Translations under genes and position numbers: made by a program | NCBI RefSeq assembly: GCF_007923265.1 | Contig: NZ_VOJA01000004.1 | Span: 398,584-462,583, forward strand | Length of the DNA: 64,000 nucleotides | Reading direction: 5' to 3' | Source: Francisella salimarina | GTDB taxonomy: Bacteria; Pseudomonadota; Gammaproteobacteria; Francisellales; Francisellaceae | The notes under the pieces: generated by a model | Seen by the model: only the letters and a program-made list of their open reading frames with translations | What the model was told of the DNA's origin: nothing | Databases searched by the model: none | Shown: one piece after another, positions 53,100 through 62,367 of the stretch | Position numbering within the stretch: position 1 is the first letter of the stretch | Layout: each line of letters begins with the position of its first letter

Positions 53100-53855
53100 T
53101 TACTTTGCCTTATAACCTAATAAGTACTTAGATAGTACTCTTTCTGTTTCAGAGGCATTAGGACCAATGAATTGTACAATATAGCGATATTTTTCTGGAT
53201 TCTTATCATTAACTGTAATACTTGGTGGGAATACGGAAATAACTTGAGCCTCACAACCTACTTGTTCCTTTAGTTCAGATAAGGTTACAGACACTCTTAC
53301 TATATCATGTAAATATAATAGTTTAGAGCTACTAATTTCTATTCCACCATTTTTAATAAGTTTTACGAAGTGGTTATATAGCTGTTCACGTTGATCAAAC
53401 ATATATTCTTTTTCAAACTTAATATCATCTTCACTATAGTCAACACCTGCGTGTCCTTCTACAATTTCACTAGTTTCATCTTCATCTTTTATTTCGACTT
53501 GATCATTACCTATATTATTTTCATCTAGGACTTCGCTACTTTCATCATCTTCATCAATAAGTTCAGGATCTATGTCAAGTCCTTTATTATCTCCAAGATC
53601 AATTTCAATAATATTTACATTTTCATCATCAATATTATCATCAATATCATCATCTACTTCATATTCATCAGTAGTATTATCAGCCAAATCATTTTCAAAA
53701 TCATCTTCTTGTAAAATATCATCAGATAGTTCATCTAAGCTTTGTTGAGACTTTTGTGGTTTTTGACCTAACATTCCACCACGAGGATTGCTTTTAGTAT
53801 TAGCTTTTTTTTGACTACTCGAAGAGCCTTTCTTTAGAAGGTCTAATCTACTCAT
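53100..53855 (-). CDS. PilZ-type pilus protein with long acidic N-terminal arm
   Basis: 251 residues. Residues about 155-251 align by eye with the type IV pilus protein PilZ ('LIKNGGIEISSSKLLYLHDI', 'VRVSVTLSELKEQVG', 'YRYIVQFIGPN', 'LSKYLLGYKAK'). Canonical c-di-GMP residues (RxxxR, D/NxSxxG) are not evident, as in other PilZ proteins of this type. Residues about 1-45 are basic and Ser/Gln-rich; about 40-150 are extremely acidic (Asp/Glu-rich, 'NTTDEYEVDDDIDDNIDDEN'). PilZ acts on PilB/FimX in pilus assembly. The arm is unusual. Confidence 0.75.
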   Translation of the reverse strand: MSRLDLLKKGSSSSQKKANTKSNPRGGMLGQKPQKSQQSLDELSDDILQEDDFENDLADNTTDEYEVDDDIDDNIDDENVNIIEIDLGDNKGLDIDPELIDEDDESSEVLDENNIGNDQVEIKDEDETSEIVEGHAGVDYSEDDIKFEKEYMFDQREQLYNHFVKLIKNGGIEISSSKLLYLHDIVRVSVTLSELKEQVGCEAQVISVFPPSITVNDKNPEKYRYIVQFIGPNASETERVLSKYLLGYKAK

Positions 53856-54451
53856 TTTATATGCCTCCTAGCCTTTAAGCGAATTTTTCTATAAATGAAA
53901 TATGAAATGCTAGAAATAAGAATAAGGATAAGTATAGATAGAAATTTGTGTTCATATATCCAGTGTTTGATATCAGCTTTATCTACTAGCTGTAATAAAG
54001 CGTTGCCAAAAATATATCCTAAAGATATATATATAGTTGACCAAATAAAGCTACTGATAGCATCTAAAGTCATAAATTTAAATCTTTTTACTTTGCTAAT
54101 ACCTACAATCAAAATAGTAACTGTTCTTAAACCATATAAAAACCTTATGCTTAGAATTGCTAATGTTTCATGCTTGTCTAAGATTGCTAAAGCTTTTTGG
54201 GCTTTGTAATGCCATGAAGCTTTTTTTGTTAAGATTCTTTCGCCCATAAGCTTAGAAACTGTAAAAATAGTATTGTCATGAAGTATAGCACCAATTGTAG
54301 CAGCTAATATAACTAGGGGATAATTAAACATTGCAGCAGCTGTGGCGATGCCAACCATAATAAGAAATATCTCTCCTTCAATAAAGACTGCCAATATTAC
54401 CGCCAAATATCCCCATTCCATTAGGAGATTCCAAAATTCAGCCTGTGTCAT
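53852..54451 (-). CDS. DedA-family membrane protein
   Basis: A 199-residue DedA/SNARE-associated-type protein with 'WGYLAVILAVFIEGEIFLIM', 'LGAILHDNTIF'-like segment, 'FLYGLRTVTILIVGISKVKR' and 'FIWSTIYISLGYIFG'. DedA proteins act as lipid transporters/flippases supporting envelope integrity. It overlaps the PilZ gene start by four bases (coupled) and follows aroC by two bases. Confidence 0.88.
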   Translation of the reverse strand: MTQAEFWNLLMEWGYLAVILAVFIEGEIFLIMVGIATAAAMFNYPLVILAATIGAILHDNTIFTVSKLMGERILTKKASWHYKAQKALAILDKHETLAILSIRFLYGLRTVTILIVGISKVKRFKFMTLDAISSFIWSTIYISLGYIFGNALLQLVDKADIKHWIYEHKFLSILILILISSISYFIYRKIRLKARRHIK

Positions 54452-54453
54452 GG

Positions 54454-55512
54454 TTATTTCCCGTAAGAGTTAGTGATTAGTAATTCATCAACCAAAACTA
54501 GTGCAAGCATAGCTTCAGCTATAGGAACACCTCTAATACCGACACAAGGGTCATGTCTACCTTTTGTGATAACTGTAGTATCATTACCATTTACATCTAT
54601 ACTTTTACCAGGTTGTAAAATGCTTGATGTTGGTTTGAATGCAAGCTTAGTAATTATGTCTTGCCCTGTGGAAATTCCACCTAAGATTCCACCGGCATGG
54701 TTTGTTAAGAAACCTTGGTTTTGAGTTATTTCATCGCGATGTTCACTACCTTTTTGAGCAACACAGTCAAAGCCATCACCGATACTTACAGCTTTTACAG
54801 CATTTATACTCATCATAGCGTAAGCAATAGTAGCGTCAAGCCTATCAAAAACTGGTCTGCCAAGTCCTGCTTCTAAGCCAGTAGCGATGACTGTAACCTC
54901 TGCACCAATCGAGTCTCCTTGCTTACGAATATTGTGAATTAAGCTTTCACAATTTGTAATAGCATCTCTATTTGCTATGAAAAATGGATTTTCATTAATA
55001 AAGTTTTTTTCTATAAAGTTGATCTTAAGATCACCAATTTGGGAGCAGAAACCAAAAACCTCAATACCATTATGTTTTAGTATTTTTTTTGCTATTGCAC
55101 CAGCTGCAACACGCATTGCTGTCTCTCTAGCAGAAGACCTTCCTCCACCGCGATAGTCACGAATCCCATACTTTTTGAAATATGTATAATCGGCATGGCC
55201 TGGGCGAAATTTATCTTTTATTTCACCATAATCTTTTGATTTTTGATCTTGATTCTTTATTATTAGACCTATCGGTGTTCCAGTTGTTTTGCCTTCAAAA
55301 ACACCTGAGATGATTTTAACCTCATCAGGCTCTTTACGTTGAGTTGTGAATTTTGATTGACCTGGCTTACGCCTATCTAGCTCAAATTGTATATCTGCCT
55401 CACAGAGAGGGATATTACTTGGGCAACCATCGATAATTGCTGCAAGTGAATCACCATGGCTCTCGCCACATGTTGTTACTGTAAAAATTTTACCGAAAGT
55501 ATTTCCTGACAT
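54454..55512 (-). CDS. aroC: AroC, chorismate synthase
   Basis: A 352-residue chorismate synthase: '[20 protein letters not shown]', '[20 protein letters not shown]', '[20 protein letters not shown]', '[20 protein letters not shown]' and '[17 protein letters not shown]'. It makes chorismate, which feeds UbiC and AroH, both also in this window. First gene of aroC-dedA-pilZ-radA-cvpA on the minus strand. Confidence 0.97.
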   Translation of the reverse strand: MSGNTFGKIFTVTTCGESHGDSLAAIIDGCPSNIPLCEADIQFELDRRKPGQSKFTTQRKEPDEVKIISGVFEGKTTGTPIGLIIKNQDQKSKDYGEIKDKFRPGHADYTYFKKYGIRDYRGGGRSSARETAMRVAAGAIAKKILKHNGIEVFGFCSQIGDLKINFIEKNFINENPFFIANRDAITNCESLIHNIRKQGDSIGAEVTVIATGLEAGLGRPVFDRLDATIAYAMMSINAVKAVSIGDGFDCVAQKGSEHRDEITQNQGFLTNHAGGILGGISTGQDIITKLAFKPTSSILQPGKSIDVNGNDTTVITKGRHDPCVGIRGVPIAEAMLALVLVDELLITNSYGK

Positions 55513-55663
55513 ACTTAATAATAATATATGATGTATTTTTTTATGATAGCATAAATGATGAGTAAATTTAGCTAATCTAATCTTGATTTTAGATAAAAAC
55601 TTTTTTGGCTATTAAGATGTAGTATTAAACTTGATTGAATTATTTTTTTGTTCTGTAGTTGGT

Positions 55664-56296
55664 TTAAACTAGCTTCGAAGAGTTTCTGTATAGTAATTTC
55701 TGAAAAGCTAATAAAGGTATTGTTACAGCTATTGCAATTAATCCGAGTTTTATGATCAAAGGGGATGAGAGTAAGAAACTGTTTATTAAGTGACATAAAG
55801 ATCCTAGCCATGCCAGCACAATAAATAACAAGCAGTACCCTGTAAAATGTTTTTGCTTGTAGTTTTTGTATGTCTGAGGTAACCAATATACAAAGCATAT
55901 TGAGACAGAGATGATAGTTGTAATCATATATATAGCACTAGGCTTATATCGAATTGCTAATATTGCAATTGTAATAAGCATAACAAAAATTAAGTTAATT
56001 ACTTCGGGCATTCTTTTATTGTTAAAAGATATCTGTAATTGTTGTACTGTGATTCCAATTAGATAGCCTATAGAGATAACAAGTAGCCTCCAATCGAGAT
56101 TTAAGTCTACTATTTGTACAATGCAGCAAAGAGTGAATATGAGCATGCTAAACTGAGTAAGCATACTTATATTATCCAGAGATTTCTTATTTTTTGCATT
56201 GTAAATGATTTGAGGAACAAACTGTATTAAATATATTATAAGCGATATGTTTAAGATTAATTCGCTAAGCTCTTGAGTGTTGGTTGATAGTTCCAT
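55664..56296 (-). CDS. PQ-loop membrane protein, paralogue 1
   Basis: A protein of about 210 residues with around seven spans and two PQ-loop motifs: 'LIQFVPQIIYNAKNKKSLDN' and 'YWLPQTYKNYKQKHFTGYCL'. PQ-loop proteins transport amino acids, sugars or other small solutes (SWEET/cystinosin relatives). The frame opens at 56317; the ATG at 56296 ('MELSTNTQEL') is preferred as it resembles its paralogue. It is about 40% similar by eye to the next gene upstream, so a tandem duplication is likely. Confidence 0.82.
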   Translation of the reverse strand: MELSTNTQELSELILNISLIIYLIQFVPQIIYNAKNKKSLDNISMLTQFSMLIFTLCCIVQIVDLNLDWRLLVISIGYLIGITVQQLQISFNNKRMPEVINLIFVMLITIAILAIRYKPSAIYMITTIISVSICFVYWLPQTYKNYKQKHFTGYCLLFIVLAWLGSLCHLINSFLLSSPLIIKLGLIAIAVTIPLLAFQKLLYRNSSKLV

Positions 56297-56395
56297 ATAA
56301 AAGTAATAAATAATCAAATTCTAAAGTTAATAATATTCTATTTAATTATATGTTTGTAATTGATTAAAATCCACCTGTTTAGATAAGTACTATGT

Positions 56396-57013
56396 TTATT
56401 GTGAAGATAGTTTTTTATAATAGAATTTTTGTATTAAAAGAATTGTTATTGCAGGCAAAATGATTAGTGCATTTGGTGTAAATGTAGGTTCTGATAAAAG
56501 CATGAAGCTACTAGCAATATAAAGACTGGTTCCAACCAGTGCTATTAAGACAAAGCTTAAGCAAAAACCATCCGCTCTTTTTTGTTTATAATTCTTATAA
56601 ATTTGCGGTAGCCAATAAAGTGTATTTATAGTAAATCCAACATATTCTATTAAATTATAGATGCTGTCATTATCCGATCCCATAGCAAGTAGTGCAATTG
56701 CAAATAGAATGATAAAGCTAAAGTTAATTATCTCTGGCAATTTTTTGCAAAAAATGGATATTTGTAATTGTTGTATAGACACTCCTATAAGGTAGATTAT
56801 AGCAACACTAGCATATTGCCACTCATATCCAAAGCTAATAGTTTGGATAATATCACATAGTACAGTGATAAATATTCCAAGTTGTGTCAACATGCTAATG
56901 TTGGATAAAGAGTTTTTGTTTCTTACATTGTGAATGATTTGGGGTATGAACTGGATGCAATAAAGCAAAATGGAAATATTGAAAATAAGTTCTCCAAAAA
57001 ATGGATTGTTCAT
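56396..57013 (-). CDS. PQ-loop membrane protein, paralogue 2
   Basis: A 205-residue paralogue of the gene at 55664 with PQ motifs 'CIQFIPQIIHNVRNKNSLSN' and 'YWLPQIYKNYKQKRADGFCL' in the same positions, and a similar middle span ('IYLIGVSIQQLQISIFCKKL'). The substrate is unknown. It sits between msrB and its paralogue on the same strand. Confidence 0.85.
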   Translation of the reverse strand: MNNPFFGELIFNISILLYCIQFIPQIIHNVRNKNSLSNISMLTQLGIFITVLCDIIQTISFGYEWQYASVAIIYLIGVSIQQLQISIFCKKLPEIINFSFIILFAIALLAMGSDNDSIYNLIEYVGFTINTLYWLPQIYKNYKQKRADGFCLSFVLIALVGTSLYIASSFMLLSEPTFTPNALIILPAITILLIQKFYYKKLSSQ

Positions 57014-57100
57014 TATCTCTACTCCAGTTTGAATACTACATAATTTTATAGTAGCACTTATTTATTTTTTAATAAATAACTATACTTATATTGAGATACT

Positions 57101-57601
57101 TTATTTAAACAGGTATAAGTATTTACCATAACCCTCACTCTTCATCTCATCTTTAGGGATAAATCTTAAGGCTGCAGAATTCATACAATATCTTTTACCA
57201 GTAGGTTGCGGACCATCATCAAAAACATGACCTAAATGAGATCCTCCATACTTAGATAGGACCTCTGTTCTATTCATAAACCAACTATTATCACTCTTCG
57301 TTTTTATGAATGAATTATTTATGGGTTTTGTGAAGCTTGGCCACCCAGTTCCAGAGTTATATTTGTCTGTTGAGCTAAATAGAGGTTCGCCAGAAACAAC
57401 ATCTACGTATATACCTTGTTTATGATTGTCCCAGTATTTGTTGTTAAATGCTCTTTCAGTGCCACCTTTTTGTGTCACATAGTATTGTTGCTTATTTAGA
57501 TTAGCTAAGGCTTTTTGTTTATCAAAATTTTGCCAACTAGGTGTATCTGCAAAGCTAACTAATGGAATAATCATGAAAATGATTGATAGTATTCTGTTCA
57601 T
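57101..57601 (-). CDS. msrB: MsrB, exported methionine-R-sulfoxide reductase
   Basis: A 166-residue MsrB with signal peptide ([18 protein letters not shown]), so it repairs periplasmic proteins. Domain: '[19 protein letters not shown]', '[11 protein letters not shown]', '[20 protein letters not shown]' with the catalytic Cys, and 'SAALRFIP'. The structural zinc CxxC pairs are absent ('[13 protein letters not shown]' in place of GxYxCxxCG), so it is a zinc-less form. No MsrA is fused. Confidence 0.93.
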   Translation of the reverse strand: MNRILSIIFMIIPLVSFADTPSWQNFDKQKALANLNKQQYYVTQKGGTERAFNNKYWDNHKQGIYVDVVSGEPLFSSTDKYNSGTGWPSFTKPINNSFIKTKSDNSWFMNRTEVLSKYGGSHLGHVFDDGPQPTGKRYCMNSAALRFIPKDEMKSEGYGKYLYLFK

Positions 57602-57745
57602 AAAAGTTCTCCTCTTAGCTATATACTTTAGATTATATATATTTTTATAGTTGATAACATTAATTGCAATTTAAACTCTAGATTAAAAAAATAAATATTT
57701 GTATGATTATTTGTGTATGAACTACAATTTTTAGAGGTATATAAA

Positions 57746-58303
57746 ATGTATAATTTTTATAAATTATTAGGTGTCAGTGTGTTTACGTTTTTGTTAGCGG
57801 ATTGTTCACTTCTGCCTGGGAAGAAGCCTTATGATCGTGGCCATGATTTTGAGTTGATTGTGCATATGAAAGATGTTAAAACTCAAAAAGAAGTGGGCAC
57901 GGTTACAATATCTCCTTACATTCATGATGGTAAGCAAGAGGGTATGCTGATTACCCCTTATTTATATAATCTGCCAGCATCAAGTGTACACGGGATGCAT
58001 ATCCATATTAATCCTAGTTGTGATAATGGTGGTATGGCTGCAGGAGGGCATTGGGATCCTGATAATACTGGTAAACATCTTGGTCCTTATAATGACAATG
58101 GACATAAAGGGGATTTACCAGAATTGGTTGTAAATGCAGATGGTACAGCGACTGAGCCTGTGGTAGCGCCAAGACTAGATTCTTTAGAAGAACTAGAGGG
58201 TCATAGTTTGATGATTCATGAAGGTGGAGATAATTATTCAGATACTCCAAAACCTCTAGGTGGCGGAGGTGCTAGGATGTGGTGCGGAGTTATTACGGAT
58301 TAG
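57746..58303 (+). CDS. sodC: SodC, periplasmic Cu/Zn superoxide dismutase
   Basis: 185 residues from the ATG at 57746 (site AGAGGT). Metal ligands are in 'VHGMHIHINPSCDNGG', 'AAGGHWDP', 'GPYNDNGHKGDLPEL' and 'GHSLMIHEGGDNYSD'. The disulfide cysteines lie in 'PSCDN' and 'RMWCGVI'. The N-terminus ends 'FLLADC' (Cys20), which may be a lipobox, but Asp at -1 is atypical. It removes periplasmic superoxide. The next gene starts three bases after its stop. Confidence 0.94.
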   Translation: MYNFYKLLGVSVFTFLLADCSLLPGKKPYDRGHDFELIVHMKDVKTQKEVGTVTISPYIHDGKQEGMLITPYLYNLPASSVHGMHIHINPSCDNGGMAAGGHWDPDNTGKHLGPYNDNGHKGDLPELVVNADGTATEPVVAPRLDSLEELEGHSLMIHEGGDNYSDTPKPLGGGGARMWCGVITD

Positions 58304-58306
58304 GCT

Positions 58307-59098
58307 ATGAGTTATGAGGTTATAGCTAGATTAAGCTTTTTTCTGTTGATTCTTTTTGGGATTTCTATTTGGGAGATTGTCGCTCCCATGCGCAAGCTAA
58401 AGATTTCTAAAGCCTCTCGTTGGTATAATAATCTACTGCTAGTATTTTTGGATACTTTAATATTAAGAATCTTATTTCCTACAGCTGCTGTTGGAGTAGC
58501 GATATTTTGTCAGCAATATAAATTAGGGTTATTGAATCTTTTTGATATGCCTGTTTGGTTTAAGATTGTAATAGCTTTTTTAGCTCTAGATTTTACGATA
58601 TATCTTCAACATGTACTATTTCACTATTTACCATTGTTGTGGAGATTTCATAAAGTTCATCATATTGATTTAGATTATGATGTCACTACAGGGCTACGTT
58701 TTCATCCTGTTGAGATAGTTTTGTCAATGTTAATAAAATTTATGGCGATACTTCTTATAGGAGCACCTGTGTTAGCAGTTATCATTTTTGAAATTGTTCT
58801 AAATGGTACTTCGTTGTTTAATCATGGCAATATTCGCTTACCAAAATCGTTTGATAAATTGTTGAGATTGTTTATGGTAACACCAGACACCCATAGGGTA
58901 CATCACTCTACAATACCATCTGAAACAAACTCTAACTTCGGATTTAATCTAATTTGGTGGGATAAGATTATGGGAACTTATATCGCTCAACCTAAGAAAG
59001 GGCATATTCAAATGGATATAGGGTTAAGTAATTATAGAGATTCTAAAGTTACTCAACCTCTTTTAAGTATGCTTAAAATACCTTTTTCAAAAAAATAG
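58307..59098 (+). CDS. Sterol desaturase/fatty acid hydroxylase-family membrane protein
   Basis: A 263-residue membrane di-iron hydroxylase-type protein with the histidine boxes 'HVLFH', 'FHKVHHID' and 'HRVHHST' and a 'LFNHGNI' box. Three to four spans precede them. Bacterial members modify lipids or ether bonds; the substrate is unknown. It starts three bases after sodC, so the two are coexpressed. Its 3' end overlaps the 3' end of the APC permease by 26 bases on the other strand. Confidence 0.9.
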   Translation: MSYEVIARLSFFLLILFGISIWEIVAPMRKLKISKASRWYNNLLLVFLDTLILRILFPTAAVGVAIFCQQYKLGLLNLFDMPVWFKIVIAFLALDFTIYLQHVLFHYLPLLWRFHKVHHIDLDYDVTTGLRFHPVEIVLSMLIKFMAILLIGAPVLAVIIFEIVLNGTSLFNHGNIRLPKSFDKLLRLFMVTPDTHRVHHSTIPSETNSNFGFNLIWWDKIMGTYIAQPKKGHIQMDIGLSNYRDSKVTQPLLSMLKIPFSKK

Positions 59099-60467
59099 GT
59101 TCTTTAATTATCTTTGTACTCTTTCTTTTCGAGATAAAAAAGTACACACAACAAGGGATAAACATCGCTGGAGCACCAAAGTAGAAAGCTCCTCTTATAT
59201 CTTCGTTAAATAATGTTAGTGCTAAGCATAATACTTGTATCCAAATTCCAAAAAGAGGTATATAGGGGAATAAAGGTGTTTTGAATATCATTTTTTCAAC
59301 TGCATTTTTTTGCATGATTTGTTTTCTAAAGTTATATTGCGACCAACATATACAAATCCAGCAAATAGTAGCTGTGAAGCCTGACATAGCAAGTAAGTTT
59401 GTAAATGCAGCAGAGGCAGATAGTTTGAATGAGAGTATCAAAAATATCCATATCCCAGCTATACTGACATACACAGCATAATGTGGTATTGAAGAGCTAT
59501 TTAAGCTTCTAAAAATACTAGGAGCCATTCTCATTCTAGATAGCCCATATAGAGAGCGGACAGCTGCATAGAAGCCACTATTTGCACATGAAAATGCAGC
59601 TACAAGTACTACAAACGCAAATGCTCCAGCAAACTTGTCAAGATGATAGTATTGTAGTGCTGTAGCAAATACAGAGTCGCTTAAATTCATTTGTTGCCAA
59701 GGAAAAATTGTTGCTAATAAGAATACTGGTATTACATATAATCCTACAATTCTTATTGCTACATGTTTAGCAATTTTAGGCATTTGCTTTCCTGCATCAC
59801 TAGATTCACTTGCAGCTAATCCAATGATTTCAGAGCCTTGGAAATTTACAAGTAATATGAGCATTGTTGTGATTAGGATTAATTTTCCTTTAGGAAAAAA
59901 ACCCTCTTCACCAATGATATAAGTGCTACCTAGTACACCACCAGTATTATTATTGATAATATTAAAAAATATAAGTATAGCCACTACACTAAACAAACCA
60001 AGAGCGATGATTTTTATAAGAGCTAACCAGAACTCAATCTCACCAAAAAGCTTAACTTTTGTAAGGTTTATGATTGTTATAAATAGCCCAAACAGAGTTG
60101 CCCACAGATAAGTTGGTACAGAAGGCAAAAATGTATGCATGATTATTCCACCAGCTATACATTCCGAAGGAATATAAATTATCCAATTAAGCCAGTATGA
60201 CCAGCCCATACCACACGCTATCGAAGGAGAGATATATTTTGCTGTATAGTGGATAAACGATCCAGAATTTGGTGAGTTTGCCGTTAACTCAGCTAAGCAT
60301 AGGGTAACACAGTACACTATGATACCTGCTAATATATAAGCAATGATAGCTGCTGGACCAACTTCTGATAGGACATATCCTGTACCTAAAAAGAAACACG
60401 AACCTATGATGCCGCCAAGAGCTATTAGCTCAATGTGGCGAGGTTTTAGAGTTTTAGCTAATGCCAT
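59073..60467 (-). CDS. APC-family amino acid permease
   Basis: A protein of about 464 residues and twelve spans of the AAT branch: 'LKPRHIELIALGGIIGSCFF', 'LAELTANSPNSGSFIHYTAK', 'FQGSEIIGLAASESSDAGKQ' and 'AFSCANSGFYAAVRSLYGLS'. It imports an amino acid (proline/GABA/aromatic-like group; the specificity is not clear). The ATG at 60467 has a strong GGAGG; the frame is open nine codons further. Confidence 0.9.
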   Translation of the reverse strand: MALAKTLKPRHIELIALGGIIGSCFFLGTGYVLSEVGPAAIIAYILAGIIVYCVTLCLAELTANSPNSGSFIHYTAKYISPSIACGMGWSYWLNWIIYIPSECIAGGIIMHTFLPSVPTYLWATLFGLFITIINLTKVKLFGEIEFWLALIKIIALGLFSVVAILIFFNIINNNTGGVLGSTYIIGEEGFFPKGKLILITTMLILLVNFQGSEIIGLAASESSDAGKQMPKIAKHVAIRIVGLYVIPVFLLATIFPWQQMNLSDSVFATALQYYHLDKFAGAFAFVVLVAAFSCANSGFYAAVRSLYGLSRMRMAPSIFRSLNSSSIPHYAVYVSIAGIWIFLILSFKLSASAAFTNLLAMSGFTATICWICICWSQYNFRKQIMQKNAVEKMIFKTPLFPYIPLFGIWIQVLCLALTLFNEDIRGAFYFGAPAMFIPCCVYFFISKRKSTKIIKEPIFLKKVF

Positions 60468-60779
60468 AACACCACCTCCAAAAAAGTTACACAAAGTACC
60501 TGAAAATACAGATTTTTATTTTTTTAGTTTATTGGTTTTTTAGTGCTTTGAATTTTGGTGGATAGTTAGTTGCTATCGTAAATCAAAGCAATAAGCTCAT
60601 ACAAAAATACTTAGATATGGTTTCTGTATTCTCACGTACTTCATGTATGAGGTGAGCGAATTATAGACCTGTTTTTTGTTTTGTCAATTAAAATTTACAC
60701 CATGTGAGAGCTTGAATTAATACTACTTTTATTTGATAATGTTAGTTAGCTAATGAATACCATAAATATAGGGGTTGAA
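60468..60779. other. 312-base divergent intergenic region
   Basis: This lies between the divergent APC permease and cupin genes. No gene is seen. It holds nested dyads: CTCAC (60631-60635) with GTGAG (60652-60656), enclosing TCAT-GT-ATGA (60641-60650). These could be a regulator site or leader structure for the permease. Confidence 0.45.
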
Positions 60780-61142
60780 ATGTCTAATATAAATGAAGTT
60801 GGTAAGATTTATGAGCGTCCTTGGGGCACTTATCAAACAATAAATTTTACAGATAAAAGTCAAACTAAAATAATCACTGTAAAGCCTAAAGGACAGCTTT
60901 CACTACAAAAGCACTTTAAAAGAGCGGAGCATTGGGTCGTTGTAACAGGTACGCCTACTATAACAGTCGATAAAAGCGTAAGAGAGTATGGTGTTGGAGA
61001 ACATGTTTTTATTCCTAAAGAAGCAGTTCATAGGTTAGAAAATTTCACAGATAGTGATATTCAAATAATCGAGGTACAAGTGGGTGACTACCTTGGTGAA
61101 GATGATATTGTTCGTTTAGAAGATATCTATAAACGTGATTAA
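60780..61142 (+). CDS. Cupin of the mannose-6-phosphate isomerase/ManC C-terminal type
   Basis: A 120-residue cupin: 'GKIYERPWGTYQTINFTDKS', 'LSLQKHFKRAEHWVVVTGTP' and 'VGEHVFIPKEAVHRLENFTD'. This matches the phosphomannose isomerase type II cupin usually fused to GDP-mannose pyrophosphorylase (ManC); here it stands alone. The frame opens nine codons earlier; the ATG at 60780 has a GGGGTTG site. Likely role: a sugar-phosphate step in glycan synthesis (inferred). Confidence 0.82.
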   Translation: MSNINEVGKIYERPWGTYQTINFTDKSQTKIITVKPKGQLSLQKHFKRAEHWVVVTGTPTITVDKSVREYGVGEHVFIPKEAVHRLENFTDSDIQIIEVQVGDYLGEDDIVRLEDIYKRD

Positions 61143-61230
61143 TTCTTAAAAATTGTTCTAAAAAGTTTACCTATCATCTCCCTATCATCTAAAATACTCT
61201 TATAAAGATTTTTGAATAGTTGGAGAAATA

Positions 61231-62343
61231 ATGTCTATAAAATCGAAAGCAGCCGTTGCATATAAAGCTGGAGAACCTCTCTCAGTTGAAATAGTAAATG
61301 TTGCGTTACCAAAAGATGATGAAGTTTTAGTAGAAATAAAAGCTACTGGAATTTGCCATACTGATGCTTTTACATTATCTGGAGCAGATCCAGAAGGGCT
61401 TTTTCCTGCTATATTAGGACATGAAGGTGCTGGTGAGGTTGTAGCAGTTGGTAAAAATGTAACCTCTGTTAAACCCGGCGACCATGTCATTGCACTTTAT
61501 ACGCCAGAGTGCAGGGAATGTAATTTTTGTCTAAATCCAAAAACTAACTTGTGTCAATCAATAAGAGAAACTCAAGGTAAGGGTCTAATGCCCGACGGTA
61601 GCTCTCGATTTACAACACAAGACGGTAGAGAGATTTTCCATTATATGGGTTGCTCAACTTTTTCAAACTATACTGTCTTACCTGAGATAGCGGTTGCTAA
61701 AATTCGTAAGGATGCACCATTGGATAAGGTTTGTTATATTGGCTGTGGTGTGACAACTGGAGTCGGTGCAGTTGTTAAGACGGCTAATGTTGAAGCTGGT
61801 GCAAGCGTTGTTGTATTTGGTCTGGGCGGGATTGGATTGAATGTGATTCAGGGAGCTAAACTGGTTGGAGCAGGGCAAATTGTTGGTGTGGATATTAATA
61901 GTGATAAAAAAGAATTGGCTGAAAAATATGGTATGACAGACTTTGTTAATCCAAATGAGATTGATGAAGATTTGGTGCAACACCTTATTAGATTGACTGG
62001 TGGTGGTGCTGATTATAGTTTTGAGTGTATTGGTAACACTGAAGTAATGCGCCAAGCTCTTGAATGTGCTCACAAAGGCTGGGGTGAAAGTATAATTATA
62101 GGTGTTGCTGGATCTGGACAAGAGATTTCTACTCGACCATTCCAGCTTGTGACAGGCCGTACTTGGAAAGGCTCAGCTTTTGGTGGTATGCGTGGTAGAA
62201 CAGATGTACCAATGATTGTTGACTGGTATATGGATGGTCGTATTGATATTGATAACCTTATTACTTCAAATATTAAAATAGAAGATATTAATAAAGGTTT
62301 TGAAGAAATGCATAATAATATAAGAACAGTAGTTACTTTTTAG
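61231..62343 (+). CDS. frmA: S-(hydroxymethyl)glutathione dehydrogenase (class III ADH)
   Basis: A 370-residue zinc alcohol dehydrogenase: '[20 protein letters not shown]', catalytic-zinc site '[10 protein letters not shown]', structural zinc cysteines '[15 protein letters not shown]', NAD-binding '[20 protein letters not shown]' and '[19 protein letters not shown]'. The 'GADPEG' and 'GGMRGR' motifs mark glutathione-dependent formaldehyde dehydrogenase. Its hydrolase partner (frmB) is not adjacent. Upstream is a direct repeat of CTATCATCT. Confidence 0.94.
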   Translation: MSIKSKAAVAYKAGEPLSVEIVNVALPKDDEVLVEIKATGICHTDAFTLSGADPEGLFPAILGHEGAGEVVAVGKNVTSVKPGDHVIALYTPECRECNFCLNPKTNLCQSIRETQGKGLMPDGSSRFTTQDGREIFHYMGCSTFSNYTVLPEIAVAKIRKDAPLDKVCYIGCGVTTGVGAVVKTANVEAGASVVVFGLGGIGLNVIQGAKLVGAGQIVGVDINSDKKELAEKYGMTDFVNPNEIDEDLVQHLIRLTGGGADYSFECIGNTEVMRQALECAHKGWGESIIIGVAGSGQEISTRPFQLVTGRTWKGSAFGGMRGRTDVPMIVDWYMDGRIDIDNLITSNIKIEDINKGFEEMHNNIRTVVTF

Positions 62344-62367
62344 ATTATTTATATATTTAGTTGCTTT

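Noticed and set aside
53600-53720. ATC/TCA-rich tract as a non-coding microsatellite
   Set aside because: It encodes the Asp/Glu-rich arm of the PilZ protein in an uninterrupted frame, so it is coding low complexity.
61171-61191. CTATCATCT direct repeat before frmA as operator
   Set aside because: Two adjacent short copies in AT-rich DNA with no dyad symmetry; insufficient to call a site.
61678-62121. 147-codon frame antisense to frmA
   Set aside because: It lies wholly inside a well-supported dehydrogenase gene, has Ser/Thr/Asn-rich nonsense composition and no ribosome site.
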